Assembly (NCBI RefSeq): GCF_023898315.1
Contig: NC_064615.1
Span: 1,185,087,413-1,185,151,412 of the forward strand
Source of the DNA: Schistocerca nitens
Taxonomy: Eukaryota; Arthropoda; Insecta; Orthoptera; Acrididae
Direction of reading: 5' to 3'
DNA: 64,000 bases
The notes under the pieces were generated by a model. The model searched no databases, was not told where the DNA came from, and saw only the letters and a list, made by a program, of their open reading frames with translations. Shown here in pieces: positions 10,934 through 23,602 of the stretch. How positions within the stretch are numbered: position 1 is the stretch's first letter; every line of letters starts with the position of its first letter. The position numbers were made by a program, and so were the translations under genes.

Positions 10934-13589
10934 ATTGTTGTTGTTGTTGTGGTCTTCAATCCTGAGATTGGTTTGATGCAGCTCTCCATGCTACTCTGTC
11001 CTGTGCAAGCTCTTTCAACTCCCAGTACCTACTGCAACCTACAATGCTAAATTTGTGATCCCTTGATGCCTCAGAACATGTCCTACCAACCGATCCCTTC
11101 TTCTTGTCAAGTTGTGCCACAAACTTCTCTTCTCCCCAATCCTATTCAATATCTCCTCATTAGTTACGTGATCTACCCACCTAATCTTCAACATTCTGCT
11201 GTAGCACCACATTTCGAAAGCTTCTATTCTCTTCTTGTCCAAACTATTTACCGTCCATGTTTCACTTCCATACATGGCTACACTCCATACAAATACTTTC
11301 AGAAATGACTTCCTGACACTTAAATCTATACTCGATGTTAACAAATTTCTCTTCTTCAGGAACGCTTTCCTTGCCATTGCCATTCTACATTTTATATCCT
11401 CTCTACTTCGACCATTGCTCCCCAAATAGCAAAATTCCTTTACTACTTTAAGTGTCTCATTTCCTAATCTAATTGCCTCAGCATCACCCAACTTAATTTG
11501 ACTACATTCCATTATCCTCGTTTTGCTTTTGTTGATGTTCATCTTATATCCTCCTTTCAAGACACTATCCATTCCGTTCAACTGCCCCTATAAGTCTTTT
11601 ACAAATGTCATCGGCGAACCTCAAAGTTTTTATTTCTTCTCCATGGATTTTAATTCTGACTCCAAATTTTTCTTTTGTTTTCTTCACTGCTTGCTCAATA
11701 TAAAGATTGAATAATATCGGGGATGGGCTACAACCCTGTCTCACTCCCTTCCGAACCACTGCTTCCCCTTCATGCCCCTCAACTCTTATAACTGTCATCT
11801 GGTTTCTGCACAAATTGTAAATAGCCTTTCGCTTCCTGTATTTTACCCCTGCCACCTTTAGAATTTGAAAGAGAGTATTCCAGTCAACACTGTCAAAAGC
11901 TTTCTCTAAGTCTACAAATGCTATAAACGTAGGTTTGCCTTCCTTTAATCTAGCTTCTAAGATAAGTCGTAGGGTCAGTATTGCCTCACGTGTTCCAACA
12001 TTTCTACGGAATCCAAATTAATCTTCCCCGAGGTCGGCTTCTACTAGTTTTTCCATTCGTCTGTAAAGAATTTGCGTAAGTATTTTGCAGCCGTGACTTA
12101 TTAAACTGATAGTTCGGTAATTTTCACATCTGTCAACACCTGCTTTCTTTGGGATTGGAATTATTATATTCTTCTTGAAGTCTGAGGGTATTTCGCCTGT
12201 CTCATACACATTGCTCACCAGATGGTAGAGTTTTGTCATGACTGGCTCTCCCAAGGCCGTCAGTAGTTCTAATGGAAAGTTGTCTGCTCCCGGGGCCTTG
12301 TTTCGACTCAGGTCTTTCACTGCTCTCTGAAACTCTTCCCCTCAGTATCGTACTTCCCATTTCATCTTCATCTAAATCCTCTTTCATTTCCATAATATTG
12401 TCCTCAAGAACATCGCCCTCGTATAGACCCTCTATATACTCCTCCCATCTTTCTGCTTTCCCTTCTTTGCTTAGAACTGGGTTTCCATCTGAGCTCTTGA
12501 TATTCATACAAGTGGCTCCCTTTTCTCCAAAGGTCTCTTTAATTTTCCTGTAGGAAGTATCTATCTTACCCCTAGTGATATAAGCCTCTACATCCTTACA
12601 TTTGTCCTCTAGCCATGCCTGCTTAGCCATTTTGCATTTCCTGTCGATCTCATTTTTGAGACGTTTGTATTCCTTTTTGCCTGCTTCATTTACTGCATTT
12701 ATATATTTTCTCCTTTCATCAATTACATTCAATATTTCTTCTGTTACTTAAGGATTTCTACTAGCCCTTGTCTTTTTACCTATTTGATCCTCTGCTGCCT
12801 CCACTGCTTCATCCCTCAGAGCATACCCATTCTTCTTCTACTGTATTTCTTTCCCCCATTCCTCTCAATTGTTCCCTTATGCTCTCCCTGAATCTCTGAA
12901 CAACCTTTGGTTTAGTCAGTTTATCCAGGTCCCATCTCCTAAAATTCCCACCTTTTTGCAATTTCTTCAGTTCTAATCTACAGTTCATAACCAATAGATT
13001 GTGGTCAGAGTCCACATCTGCCCTGGGAATGTCTTACAATTTAAAATCTGGTTCCTAAATCTGTGTCTTACCATTATATAATCTATCTGATACCTTTTAG
13101 TATCTCCAGGATTCTTCCAGATATTCAACCTTCTTTTGTGATTCTTGAATCAAGTGTTAGCTATGATTAAGTTATGCTCTGTGTAAATATCTACCATACG
13201 GCTTCCCCTTTCATTTCTTACCCCCAATCCATATTCACCTACTATGTTTCCTTCTCTCCCTTTTCCTACTCTCGAGTTCCAGTCACCCATGACTACTAAA
13301 TTGTCGTCTCCCTTCACTACCTGAATAGTTTCTTTTATCTCATCATACATTTCTTCAATCTCTTCATCATCTGCAGAGCTAGTTGGCATATAAACTTGTA
13401 CTACTGTAGCAAGCATGGGCTTCGTGTCTATCTTGGCCACTATAATACGTTCACTGTGCTGTTTGTAGTAGCTTACCCGCATTCCTATTTTCCTATTCAT
13501 GATTAAACTTACTCCTGCATTACCTCTATTTGATTTTGTATTTATAACCCTGAATTCACCTGACCAGAAGTCTTGTTCCTCCTGCCACA
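10934..13589 (-). pseudogene. RTE-like endonuclease-reverse transcriptase LINE, nested
   Basis: Minus-strand pieces in order. Endonuclease at 13590-13150 (SNRGNAGVSLIM, VVMGDWNSRVG) and 13015-12809 (DSDHNLLVM, the SDH catalytic triplet). A linker of about 12732-12202 (KMAKQAWLEDKC). RT at 12320-11565 (NKAPGADNFPLELL, KKAGVDRCENYRTISLISH, LRFADDIC). The C-terminal domain at 11581-11039 (FCYLGS, MYGSETWTV, RRRDRLVGHVLRH). The 3' end has a short UTR and a CAA-type tandem tail (10934-10950), as in RTE-clade elements, which lack poly-A. The copy is 5'-truncated inside the endonuclease. AGTTGTC at 10927-10933 and 13590-13596 is a 7-bp target duplication. RT aspartates are present, but frameshifts and stops make it inactive. 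Confidence 0.88.
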
Positions 13590-13596
13590 AGTTGTC

Positions 13597-14640
13597 GTAG
13601 CGAGATTAAATATTGTAATCCCCAAATCCTCGAAAAATAAGCGAAAAATAATACTATTCAAAAAAGCAGATAAAAATTCACTTGATGCCTTCCTATGAGG
13701 CAATCTCCACTCATTCCAAATTAATAATATAAATGTGGACCAGACGTGACTTAAATTCAAACAAATAGTATCGGCAGCAATTGAGAGATTTATACCAAAT
13801 AAATAAGGAAACGACGGATCTGATCCTCCTTGGTACATAAAACAGGTTAGAACACTGTTGCAGAAACAACGAAACAAACATACCAAATTTAAACACACGC
13901 AAAATCCTCAGCATAGGCGATCTTTTACAGAAGCTCGAAATTTAGTGTAGACTTCAATGCAAGATGCCTATAACAGCTTCCACAACGAAACTTTGTCTCG
14001 AAACCTGGCAGAAAATCCAAAGAGATTCTGGTCATATGTGAAGTATGTTAGTGGCAACAATCAATGCCTTCTCTGCGTAATAGCAATGGAGATACTATCG
14101 AAGACAGTGCTGCCAAAGCAGAGTTACTAAACACAGCCTTCCGAAATGCCTTCACAAAAAAAGATGAAGTAAATATTCCAGCATTCGAATCGAGAACAGT
14201 TGCCAACATGAGTAACGTAGGAGTAAATATCCTCGGAGTGAAGCAACTTAAATCACATAATAAAAGCAAGTCTTCTGGTCCAGACTGTATACCAATTAGG
14301 TTCCTTTCGGAGTATGCTGATGGATTAGCTCCATACTTAACAATCATATACAACCGTTCGCTCGACGAAAGATCCGGACTCAAAGAGTGGAAAGTTGCAC
14401 GGGTCACACCAATATTCAAGGAAGGTAGTAGGAGTAATCTACTAAATTACAGGCCAATATCGTTAACGTCGATATGCAGCAGGATTTCAGAACATATATA
14501 GTGTTCGACCATTATGAATTACCTCTAAGAAAACGGTCTATTGACACACAGTCAACATGGGTTTAGAAAACATCGTTCCTGTGAAACACAACTAGCACTA
14601 TATTCACATGAAGTGTTGAGTGCTATTGACAAGATATTTC
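13597..14640 (+). pseudogene. CR1-like LINE copy A, middle: endonuclease end to RT N-terminus
   Basis: Continues the reading frame of the segment that stops at 10933: the codons across the RTE insertion join to SEHRVVVARLNIVIPKSS when one AGTTGTC copy is removed. After damaged linker sequence, 14064-14501 encodes the RT N-terminal part (SKSSGPDCIPIRFLSEYA, EWKVARVTPIFKEGSRSNL, NYRPISLTS), then HGFRKHRSCETQLALYSH at about 14555-14610. It stops abruptly at SAIDK, where CR1-like copy B (- strand) begins. The catalytic palm region is missing from copy A. Confidence 0.85.
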
Positions 14641-16836
14641 ATCTACATCTACATCCATACACCTGACAGTGTGTGGCGGAGGGTACCTTGAGTACCTCCA
14701 TCGGTTCTCCCTTCTATTCCAGTCTCGTATTGTTGGCGGAAAGAAAGATTGTCAGTATGCCTCTGTGTAGGCTCTAATCTCTCTGATTTTATCCTCATGG
14801 TCTCTTCGCGAGATATACCTAGGAGGGAGCAATATACTGCTTGACTCCTCGGTGAAGGTACATTCTCGAAACTTCAACAAAAGCCTGTACCGACCTACTG
14901 AGCGTACCTCTTGCAGAGTCTTCCACTGGTGTTTATCTATCATCTCCATAACGCTTTCGCGATTACTAAATGATCCTGTAACGAAGCGCGCTGCTCTCCG
15001 TTGGATCTTCTCTATCTCTTCTATCAACCCTATCTGGTACGGATCCCACATCGGTGAGGAGTATTCAAGCAGTGGGTGAACAACCGTACTGTAACCTATT
15101 TCCTTTGTTTTCGGACGGCATTTCCTTAGGATCCTTCCAATGAATCTCAGTCTGGCATCTGCTTTACCGACGATTAATTTTATATGGTCATTCCATTTTA
15201 AATCACTCCTAATGCCTACTCCCAGATAATTTATGGAATTAACTGCTTCCAGTTGCTGACCTGCTATATTGTAACTAAATGATAAAGGAACTTTCTTTCT
15301 ATGTATTTGCAGCACATTACACTTGTCTACATTGAGATTCAATTGCCATTTCTTGCACCATGCGTCAATTCATTGCAGATTCTCCTGCATTTCAGTATAA
15401 TTTTCCATTGTTACAAGCTCTCGATATACTACAGCATCATCTGCAGAAAACCTTAGTGAACTTCCGATGTTATCCACCAGGTCATTTATATGTATTGTGA
15501 ACAGCAACGGTCCTACAACACTCACCAGCGGCACACCTGAAATCACTCTTACTTCGGAAGACTTCTCTCCATTGTGAATGGCATGCTGCGTTCTGTTTCC
15601 TAGGAACTCTTCAATCCAATCATACAATGGGTCTGATAGTCCATGTGCTCTTACTTTGTTCATTAAGCGACTGTGGGGAACTGTATCAAATGCCTTGCAG
15701 AAGTCAAGAAGCATGGCATCTACCTGGGAACCCGTGTCTATGGCCCTCTGAGTCTCATGGACAAACAGATCGAGCTGGGTTTCACACGATCGCCCTTTTC
15801 GAAACCCATGCTAATTCCTACAGAGTAGATTTCTAGTCTCCAGAAAAGTCATTATACTCGAACACAATGTGTGTTCCAAAATTCTACAACTGATCGACGT
15901 TCGAGATATAGGTCTATAGTTCTGCACATCTGTTCGACGTCCCTTCCTGAAAACAGGAATGACCTGTGCCCTTTTCCAATCTTTTGGAACGCTACGCTCT
16001 TCTAGAGACCTACGGTACACTGCTGCAAGAAGGGGACCAAGTTTCTTCGCGTTCTCTGTGTAAAATCGAACTGGTATCCCATCAGGTCCAGCGGCCTTTC
16101 CTCTACTGAGCGATTTTAATTGTTTTACTATCCCTCTGTCATCTGTTTCGATGTCTACCATTTTGTCATCTGTGCGACAATCTAGAGAAGGAACTACAGT
16201 GCAGTCTTCCTCTGTGTAACAGCTTTGGAAAAAGACATTTAGTACTTCGGCCTTTAGTCCATTATCCTCTGTTTCAGTACCATTTTGGTCACAGAGTGTC
16301 TGGACATTTCGTTTCGATCCACCTACCGCTTTGAAATAACACCAGAATTTCTTAGGATTGTCTGCCAAGACAGTACGTAGAACTTTACTTTCGAAGTCGT
16401 TGAACGCCTTTCGCATAGCCCTCCTCACACTTCATTTTGCTTCGTGTAATTTTTGTTTGTCTGCAAGGCTTTGGCTATGTTTATGTTTGCTGTGAAATTC
16501 CCTTTGCTTCTGTAGCAGTTTTCTAACTCGTTTGTTGTACCACGGTGGCTCTTTACCATATCTTACGATTTTGTATGGCACATACTCATCTAATGCATAT
16601 TGTACGATGGTTTTGAACTTTGTCCACTGATCCTCAACACTGTCTGTACTTGAGATAAAACTTCTGTATTGAGCCATCAAGTACTCTGCAATCTGCTTTT
16701 TGTCACTTTTGCTAAACAGAAAAATCTTCCTACCTTTTTTAATATTTCTATTTACGGCTGAAATCACTAATGCTGCAACCGCTTTATGATCACTGATTCC
16801 CTGTTCTGCATTAACTGTTGCAAATAGTTTGGGTCT
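14641..16836 (-). pseudogene. CR1-like LINE copy B, RT and C-terminal part
   Basis: Its 3' end at 14641 carries CTACATCTACATC (TAGATG-type tail on the - strand). Reading leftward from 16767: linker (KPPWYNKRVRKLLQKQREF-like, 16767-16432), RT fingers (SRGKAAGPDGIPVRFYTENA, RAQVIPVFRKGRRTDVQNY, 16428-15811), palm (LDFCKAFDTVPHSRLM, SGVPLVSVVGPLLFTIHIND, SADDAVVYRE, 15714-15370) and the post-RT region (NYLGVGIRSDLKWNDH, RRAARFVTGSFSNRESV, 15342-14752). The catalytic ADD is intact, but stops near 16430, 15800 and 15360 break the frame. The PQGS motif before GPLLF has become PLVS. Same family as the copy at 53-54.5 kb. Confidence 0.9.
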
Positions 16837-17032
16837 TGGCTCAAATGGCTCTGAGCACTATGGGACTTAACATCTGTGGTCATCAGTCCCCTAGAACTTA
16901 GAACTACTTAAACCTAACTAACCTTAGGAGATCACACACATCCATGCCCAAGGCAGGATTCGAACCTGTGACCGTGGCGGTCACGCGGTTCCAGATTGAA
17001 GCGCCTAGAACCGCACGGCCACACCGGCCGCA
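16837..17032 (-). mobile_element. tRNA-derived SINE inside CR1-like copy B
   Basis: 196 bp in the same orientation and family as the SINE at 8175. The - strand head has an A-box-like GTGTGGCCGTGCGG and a perfect B-box GGTTCGAATCC (complement of 16956-16966). AGTTTGGGTCT at 16826-16836 and 17033-17043 gives an 11-bp target-site duplication, so the boundaries are firm. It splits the LINE between its endonuclease and RT parts. The B-box is better preserved than in the other copy, suggesting a younger insertion. Confidence 0.95.
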
Positions 17033-18587
17033 AGTTTGGGTCTGTTTGTCACCAGAAGGTCTAATACGTTATCAGCACGAGTTGGTTCTCTGTTAACTGC
17101 TCAAGGTAGTTTTCAGATAATGCACTTAAAAAATTTCACTGGATTCTTTGTCCCTGCCACTCATTACAAACGTTTGAGTCTCCCAGTCTATATCTAGTAA
17201 ATGAAAATCTCCACCCAAAACTATAACATGGCCGGGAAATCTACTCAAAATATTTTCCAAATTTTCCTTCAGGTGTTCTGCCACAACAGCTGCTGAGCCA
17301 GGGGGCCTATAGAGACATCTAATTACAATGTTTGAGGCTGCTTTACCGTTGACCTTCACCCAAATTATTTCACATTTCAGATCTCCATCAATTTCCTTCA
17401 ATACTATTGCATTTTTTATCGCTATAAACACGCCTCTCCCTTCACTGTCCAGCCTGTCTCTGTGATATACATTCCAATCTGGGTTTAGAATTTCATTACT
17501 GTTTACATCTGGTTTCAGCCAACTTTCTGTCCCTAGTACTATGTGGGCATTGTGACCGTTCATTAATGAGAGCAGTTCTGGGACCTTTCTATAGATGCTC
17601 CTGCAGTTTACTATTACCACATTAATATCGTCATTCCCTGTTGCGTTTTGCCTACTGCTACCTTGTCACGTCTCAGGAGGTGTCTTGTCGGGCCTAGGGA
17701 GGGAATGTGGTAAAAAACCCACATGTGCACTCCACATATACTCCTCTACCCTTGTAGCCGCTTCCTGCATGTAAATTCACGGGGACCCTACATTTCTCCA
17801 CCTGATAGCGGAGGTGGAGAAATTTGCACCCCAGATCTCCGCAGATTCGTCCAAGCCTCTGGTTTAAGCATTCCTCTCAGCTCCAAAGCAGAGGACCGCG
17901 ATCGGTTCTGGGAACGACACTACAGATAGGTAGCTCAGATTCCACCCCGTGAGTGAGGCTTTCCGCCTTCACCAACTCCACCAACCGCCTGTATGAACTG
18001 AGGATGACCTCTGAACCCAGACAGCAGGAGTCATTGGTGCCCACATGAACAACATTTTGCATTTGGGTGCCTGCAGTGCTCTCTATCGCTGCCAGCAGGC
18101 CCTGTTCCACATCTCGGAAGAGAACCCCGGCAAGCAGACAGAGTGAACACTGGCCTTTTTCCTCGACCTTTCCACTATTTCCCTAAGGGGCTCCATCACC
18201 CGCCTAACATTGGAGCTCCCAATCACTAATAAACCCATTCCCCCGTGTGCCTGCTCGGACCTTGCTGAAGGAGTGGCCACATGTTCGCTCATAGGCAGAG
18301 CAGGCGATGTCACACAGCCAGCCTCCACATTGACCCTCTGATTCATGCGACGCGAACACCATTGAACCCACCACTCCCCTCGGGGAGAGGGTGGCCCAAC
18401 CGCATCCGGTACCCGCGAAGATGTCTTGACAACAGGGACTGTGGATGAAGCATTTGAGATCGATTCCATATTTCTGGATTTCTGTACCACACAAGCAGCT
18501 CCTAGTGAAATTCCTTGCTTATGGAATATCGTCTTAGTTATGTGACTGCATTTGTGATTTCTTGTCAGAGAGTTCATAGTTCGTAGT
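17033..18587 (-). pseudogene. CR1-like LINE copy B, 5' part: SGNH ORF1 and endonuclease
   Basis: At 18604-18083 lies ORF1: a serine/charged N-terminus (GAACVVQKSRNMESISNAS) and SGNH block I LLVIGSSNVRRVMEPLRE. After a frameshift at 18110-17877 comes block III NVVHVGTNDSCCLGSE. I could not find a convincing block V histidine. The endonuclease at 17620-17126 reads VIVNCRSIYRKVPELLSL, LGTESWLKPDVNSNEI, RCLYRPPGSA and VLGGDFHLLDIDW. In the usual GDFN the asparagine has become histidine, a probable loss of a catalytic residue. The organisation equals that of copy A in the opposite orientation. Confidence 0.85.
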
Positions 18588-19520
18588 AACTGATGGAAAG
18601 TCATCGGGTAAAGCAGAAGTGATTTCAGGCGTTCCCCAAGGTAGTGTTACAGGCCCTTTGCTGTTCCTTATCTATATAAACGATTTTCGAGACAATCTGA
18701 GCTGCCGTCTTCGGCTGCTTGCAGATGACACTGTCGTTTATCGACTAATAAAGTCATCAGAAGAGCAAAACAAACTGCAAAACGATTTTGAAAAGATATC
18801 TGAATGGTGCGAAAAGGGGCAGCTGACCCTAAATAACGAAAAGTGTGAGGTCATCCACATGAGTGCTAAAAGGAACTCGTTAAACTTCGGTTACACGATA
18901 AATCAGTCTAATCTAAAAGCTGTAAATTCAACTAAATACCTAGGTATTACAATTACGAACAACTAAAATTGGAAGGAACACATAGAAAATGTTGTGGGGA
19001 AGGCTAACCTAAGACTGTGTTTTATGGCAGCACACATAGGAAATGTAACAGACCTACTAAGGAGACTGATTACACTACACTTGTCCGTCCTCTTTTAGAA
19101 TACTGCTGGGCAGTGTGGGATCCTTACCAGATAGGACTGACGGCGTACATCAAAAAAGTTGGGCACCACGTTTTGTATTATCGCGAAATATGGGAGAGAG
19201 TGTCACAGAAATGATGCAGGATTTGGGCTGGAAATCATTAAAAGAAAGGCGTTTTTCGTTGCGACGGAATCTTCTCGCGAAATTCCAGTCACCAACTTTC
19301 TCCTCCAAATGTGAACATCTTTTGTTGATGGCAACCTACATAGGGAGAAACGATCATCATCATAAAATAAGGGAAATGAAAGCTCATACGGAAAGATATA
19401 GGTGTTCATTCTTTCTGTGCGCTATACGAGATTGGAATAACAGAGAATTGTGAAGGTGGTTCAATGAACCCTCTGCCAGGCACCTGAATGTGATTTGCAG
19501 AGTATCCATGTATATGTAGA
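18588..19520 (+). pseudogene. CR1-like LINE copy A, 3' part
   Basis: Resumes copy A after copy B. 18588-18966 encodes the second half of the RT: ISGVPQGSVTGPLLFLIYIN, LLADDTVVYRLIKSSEEQ (catalytic ADD intact), WCEKGQLTLNNEKCEVIHMS and STKYLGITI. After a stop at 18964 the post-RT domain continues in shifted frames to 19453 (LLEYC, VWDPYQIGL, LLMATYIGRNDHHHKIREMK). The 3' UTR ends with AATGTGATTTGCAGAGTAT and a TGTAGATGAAC-like tail near 19520. About 100 residues expected between SAIDK and ISGVPQG are absent from the window. Confidence 0.85.
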
Positions 19521-19529
19521 TGAACACTG

Positions 19530-19690
19530 AGCACACATCTGTCACATAAACACTAGTCTGCAGAGACCCTGGCACACAAGCTCATACACGGCTGTTTGCA
19601 CGTGGCTTTGGGCTTACTGCGTCATTTGTGCCAATGTGCAGCGAACTCTATAGGCCAGTCATGTAGATGAGTCCATTGTATAAGGTTTCC
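19530..19690 (-). repeat. Second fragment of the Gypsy 3' internal region
   Basis: About 150 bp resembling 4925-5060: both carry TGTCACATAAACA.TAGTCTGC, a GAG..CCCTGG.GCAC block and CATTTGTG.C.ATG.(A/G)CAGC. It keeps the same orientation as the Gypsy relic at 3-9 kb but has no other Gypsy sequence attached. It is probably a separate, strongly truncated copy, or a displaced fragment. Confidence 0.6.
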
Positions 19691-19699
19691 ACAATAACT

Positions 19700-22600
19700 A
19701 ACAATATTTTGACATAATTTCAATTGACTTAGTGTAACTAAGCGTTATGGTATTTAAGGGAGGGGGAACTACATAAAAATCGTTATAAGACTTCTAGGTA
19801 CTGTACTTTGGCCATCTGGTGCACAGATTTATGTTCATGTGGAATCTAGAAGGCACTGTCTATTGTTCTGCTATACCATGCTGTATTTCTGGATCACAAT
19901 GTTTGAAATTCATAAACGTGGACCACACTACAACACCAAACTATGCACTACTACCATATGCTACTGTTCTCAGTATCAGAAGGGATGTAGATTTCTCATT
20001 TGTCTGGATATTTAGCCTCCATCGTCGTAAGACATAACTCAGGATTCACAGCAGCTGTGCTGCTGTGCCACCCAACGTGTAGAATTGGGAGATGGCTTTC
20101 AGGATGTCAGGAAATCCTTCCTAGTCCTTCCTGTGATTTATCTCCTCACTGCTTCCAGAATGTTGGCACAGGTTGATGTTTTGCCATGGTAGGGTTCGTT
20201 GTCGTGTTGTATGGTCTTTTCTTGTTTGTCTCTTAGCAGTGCAGGCTTGCACTTCATAAGCTGATATTTAACTGTCAGCAAGTTCATCTTATACCGCAGC
20301 TCCTCATTCGCTATGATGTTATACACCTTTGTATTACCAAATATGTTCGTGTCCTGGTTTGTAACATGTTATCTAATGACACCCACCTTGTTCATGTGAT
20401 GCAGGGTGTCTTTGGTGTGTTGTCGTAACTGGCAGATGATGGATCGTCTCCTAACAGGTCGTGTACAGCTGCCTTGGTCAGAAAGAAATATGAAATTCTG
20501 GGTCTTGATTTTATGTTGGGAAGGAACTAGTAAGTTCTTCTCCCTGCTTCTGACCTGTCCCAGATTTCTGTCAATCTCTGTCAATGCATACCTTTATTTC
20601 TTTATTCGATGTGGCTCTTGTGCCCAGTATTTCCCTAACTTTTCCATATTTACCATTTCTGAGCCAATATTGCGCAACTCTCTCTCTTATGGCTAGGTCC
20701 AGCAGTGGCTCAATCGGTGCAGTACTGGATTCGCATGCCAAGTGCAGGAGTACACACCTCTGTGCTTGCTGTAGAACCTGTGCTGTACCTACCTAGCGTA
20801 ATGAACGCTATAGCAGGAGATAATAGCTCACACATTCTAGGACAAGGAGAAGAGATACCTAAAACTGTGCTGGATAAATTGATGTGGAAAAGACTGCACC
20901 TATAGTTATCAGATGAGGAGAATCTGAAACTTTTAGGTGTTCTGAATTTAGGCGTGCAGTTGTCCTTAACGTTCTGTTCATGAGGCTTGTTTGACTATCC
21001 AATCCTTCAACAGTTATCTCATCAAGCATGGACTCTTCAGACTTCAATCCAATTACAAACGCCTCGCTTTATCATTTGGTCGCTGCAGACAGACAGAAAG
21101 GATAATCCTGAAAAGGATTCGAGCGTATTTAACAACTGTAAACTATGTAATGTTGATGCATTAATTTGTTCTGAAAGTGGTGCTGATATTCAAGACAATA
21201 AAAGCGGGTTAAAAGCTGTGAACTATCTGGGGAAGTTAACCTTGCATTACTGAGCAACTGTTTCACCAGGTATCCAGTGTAGCTTACCAAATTCCCAACC
21301 AGACTAACATTAATTATAATCTTTTAGTAGTCATATTACGATAACCGGTGATATATATATAAAAAGAGAATTTAAATAAAAAGAAATAAATCAGTTTATA
21401 TTTGGACATTTATTTTAACACTGATCATTGTTCCGTTAAAATTTCAGTATATTAAATTTGATTCATAACTAAACTGGTGCCTTATTTAGGATTGTGAAAA
21501 TGTGAGTTTGTAATCTTACGGAACACATCAAATATGGAGCCAAGATTGGGAGACTGCATACAACACTGCATTCATAAAATAACACACGAAGAACATCGAA
21601 ACATATGCAAGAGGAAATTAACCACAACCAACCAATTCAATTTTCACCCAAAGAAGTTACGTTCGTAGCGCAATCCTGTCCGTCATGAAATTACCACACA
21701 CTGGTATACTAAATTCATACTAACTCTCTGTGAAATCCTCCCGAAAAGAATAGCTGAGGGCTACTTTGATGATTACACCACATGCTTCACATGGTCAACT
21801 TGGTTTACACAGAGTGTGTAACTCCACAATAATGTTGATAATTAAAATAAATTATATCAAAACACAAATTACAAAACAAAAACCTCGAACTGGTTACTAT
21901 CGTCTTACTATTAACCTGATCGGTCAAACAATTGTATAAGCACATAGTACTGGTCTCACAAAGTACACCCAAGTGGGTTGAACATAAAGAAAAGTTGCTA
22001 TATTGAAAAATATTGTCAAGACGAGACATTATATTCTCTTGCACATTCGCATTTAAGATTGATGATCTTAGTTAGAGTTACGGATCATCCACATGTGGTT
22101 CCACTTTACTTACAAAGTAGTGACAAAGCAACTACTGAAGATATTCTGAACTTCACACTCGAATTACGCTGCATTGCAATTTAAGATACCATTAGATATT
22201 TTAGAGCTAAACCTGAAATAAAGGTGATTAAATTTTCAGTTAGGCTGAACTTAAGATATCGATTGTCCTACAGACTTAGCAGAGATGCGCTTAGCCAGAG
22301 ATCTTACCACTTCAGACGCTCGCCGCGGACAGACTGCCGTGGGCCCCTACGGAGAGTGCTTCCACAGATACAAATGGAAGTGACCAGAGAGGCAGCTTCC
22401 TATACAAACATGACAATGGATGGACAGGACCATACTAAGAGTAGAAACCTCTTTGCTTTTAAAAAGCGTATCTACCTGTTCCGACGTTGGTCCTACTGTT
22501 CTCTGGCACACAGGCCTGTCTGCTACCATCAAGCATGCAACTAGAAATACATTTGCTCATTCATCCTTTCACACAGAAGGGAAGGGGGATGACAGTATCT

Positions 22601-23602
22601 TATCATATACACTATATAAAAGAAAGCGGATGTAGGTTCCATATGAGACTGTGTGACATGAATTACACATAAACTGTGTTTTAAAGTGTAGTAGTGTGAC
22701 AGATCGTTCTTGATTATGTGTAAAAGTAACACGTTCCACTGCTCAGTCTCCTCCCAGATAGGCAGAAACACCACAGTAAATTTAGAAGTGGAATGTATGC
22801 CGTAAATGACAACAGTTTTAAGAAATTAACATGAAAGGAATCCAACAGAGACCTTTGAACTAACGAATGCTACAATTTACCTGGACTTCCAATATTTTCA
22901 CACAATAATTTACTGCTCGACTGGAACAGAAGCTCACATATTGTATAACATGTGCACACGATTTTACACACTGTATTATGATATTGATGATAATTTCAGT
23001 TTAAGAAATTATCACCCACAGTGGAGATAGTGTTCAAAGCAATGTGAGTTGGTGAGGACTGGAGCTGTGGATGTATGTACTGAAGTCGAATTATTGGAAA
23101 ACTCCCCTTTGGACACTTTAGTATAGCATAAATATTACACGGCCGTGTTGTAAACTACTTGTCACTAACAGGAATTGTACAACATTTAGTGTAAATGTAG
23201 AGGCATTACAAATCATACAAAACATTATACAATGATGCTTCAAAGAGCAAATATTGTTGCAGGCACACAAGTGTTTTACGACAAGTGCGAACAATTTTTT
23301 AAAGCTCTGAAGTTTTATGTGTGGTAGTGTGTGTTTTCTTTTCAGTTTCTTTTTTTTCATTTTGAATGTTTTGTTTAACTTTGTCACATGAAACAGAAAT
23401 CGTATTTTTGACATTAAATACTGACAGCCAAAACGGGTCGTGAGATTTACCTAGCCGCTATACCTAAATGTCATAAAACATGGACTACTAAAACTTTCAT
23501 TTTTATTTATTGTCTCACTTTCTTGTGCTTATATTGAGATATTTAAGCATTTAGGTTAGATTGATGCTGACAAGTTTTGCAATGATTTCAATTTTGTTGT
23601 AG
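19700..23602. other. Long stretch without a recognised gene
   Basis: Only short frames with no domain are present. A weak tRNA-like head occurs on the + strand near 20703-20745 (TGGCTCAATCGGTGCAG resembles a pol III A box), but no good B box follows. On the - strand, 20584-20138 has two short frames with compositional coding character (LLTVKYQLMKCKPALLRD) that I cannot assign. A GC-richer block at 22280-22420 may be part of an unidentified repeat. Nothing firm. Confidence 0.4.

Noticed and set aside
11039-12553. Plus-strand frames with proline/serine-rich peptides
   Set aside because: They lie opposite the RTE-like LINE coding frames and have no domain; they are antisense shadows.
20703-20770. 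tRNA gene or SINE head (TGGCTCAATCGGTGCAG)
   Set aside because: The A box is plausible, but there is no acceptable B box and no cloverleaf could be formed; kept only as a remark.
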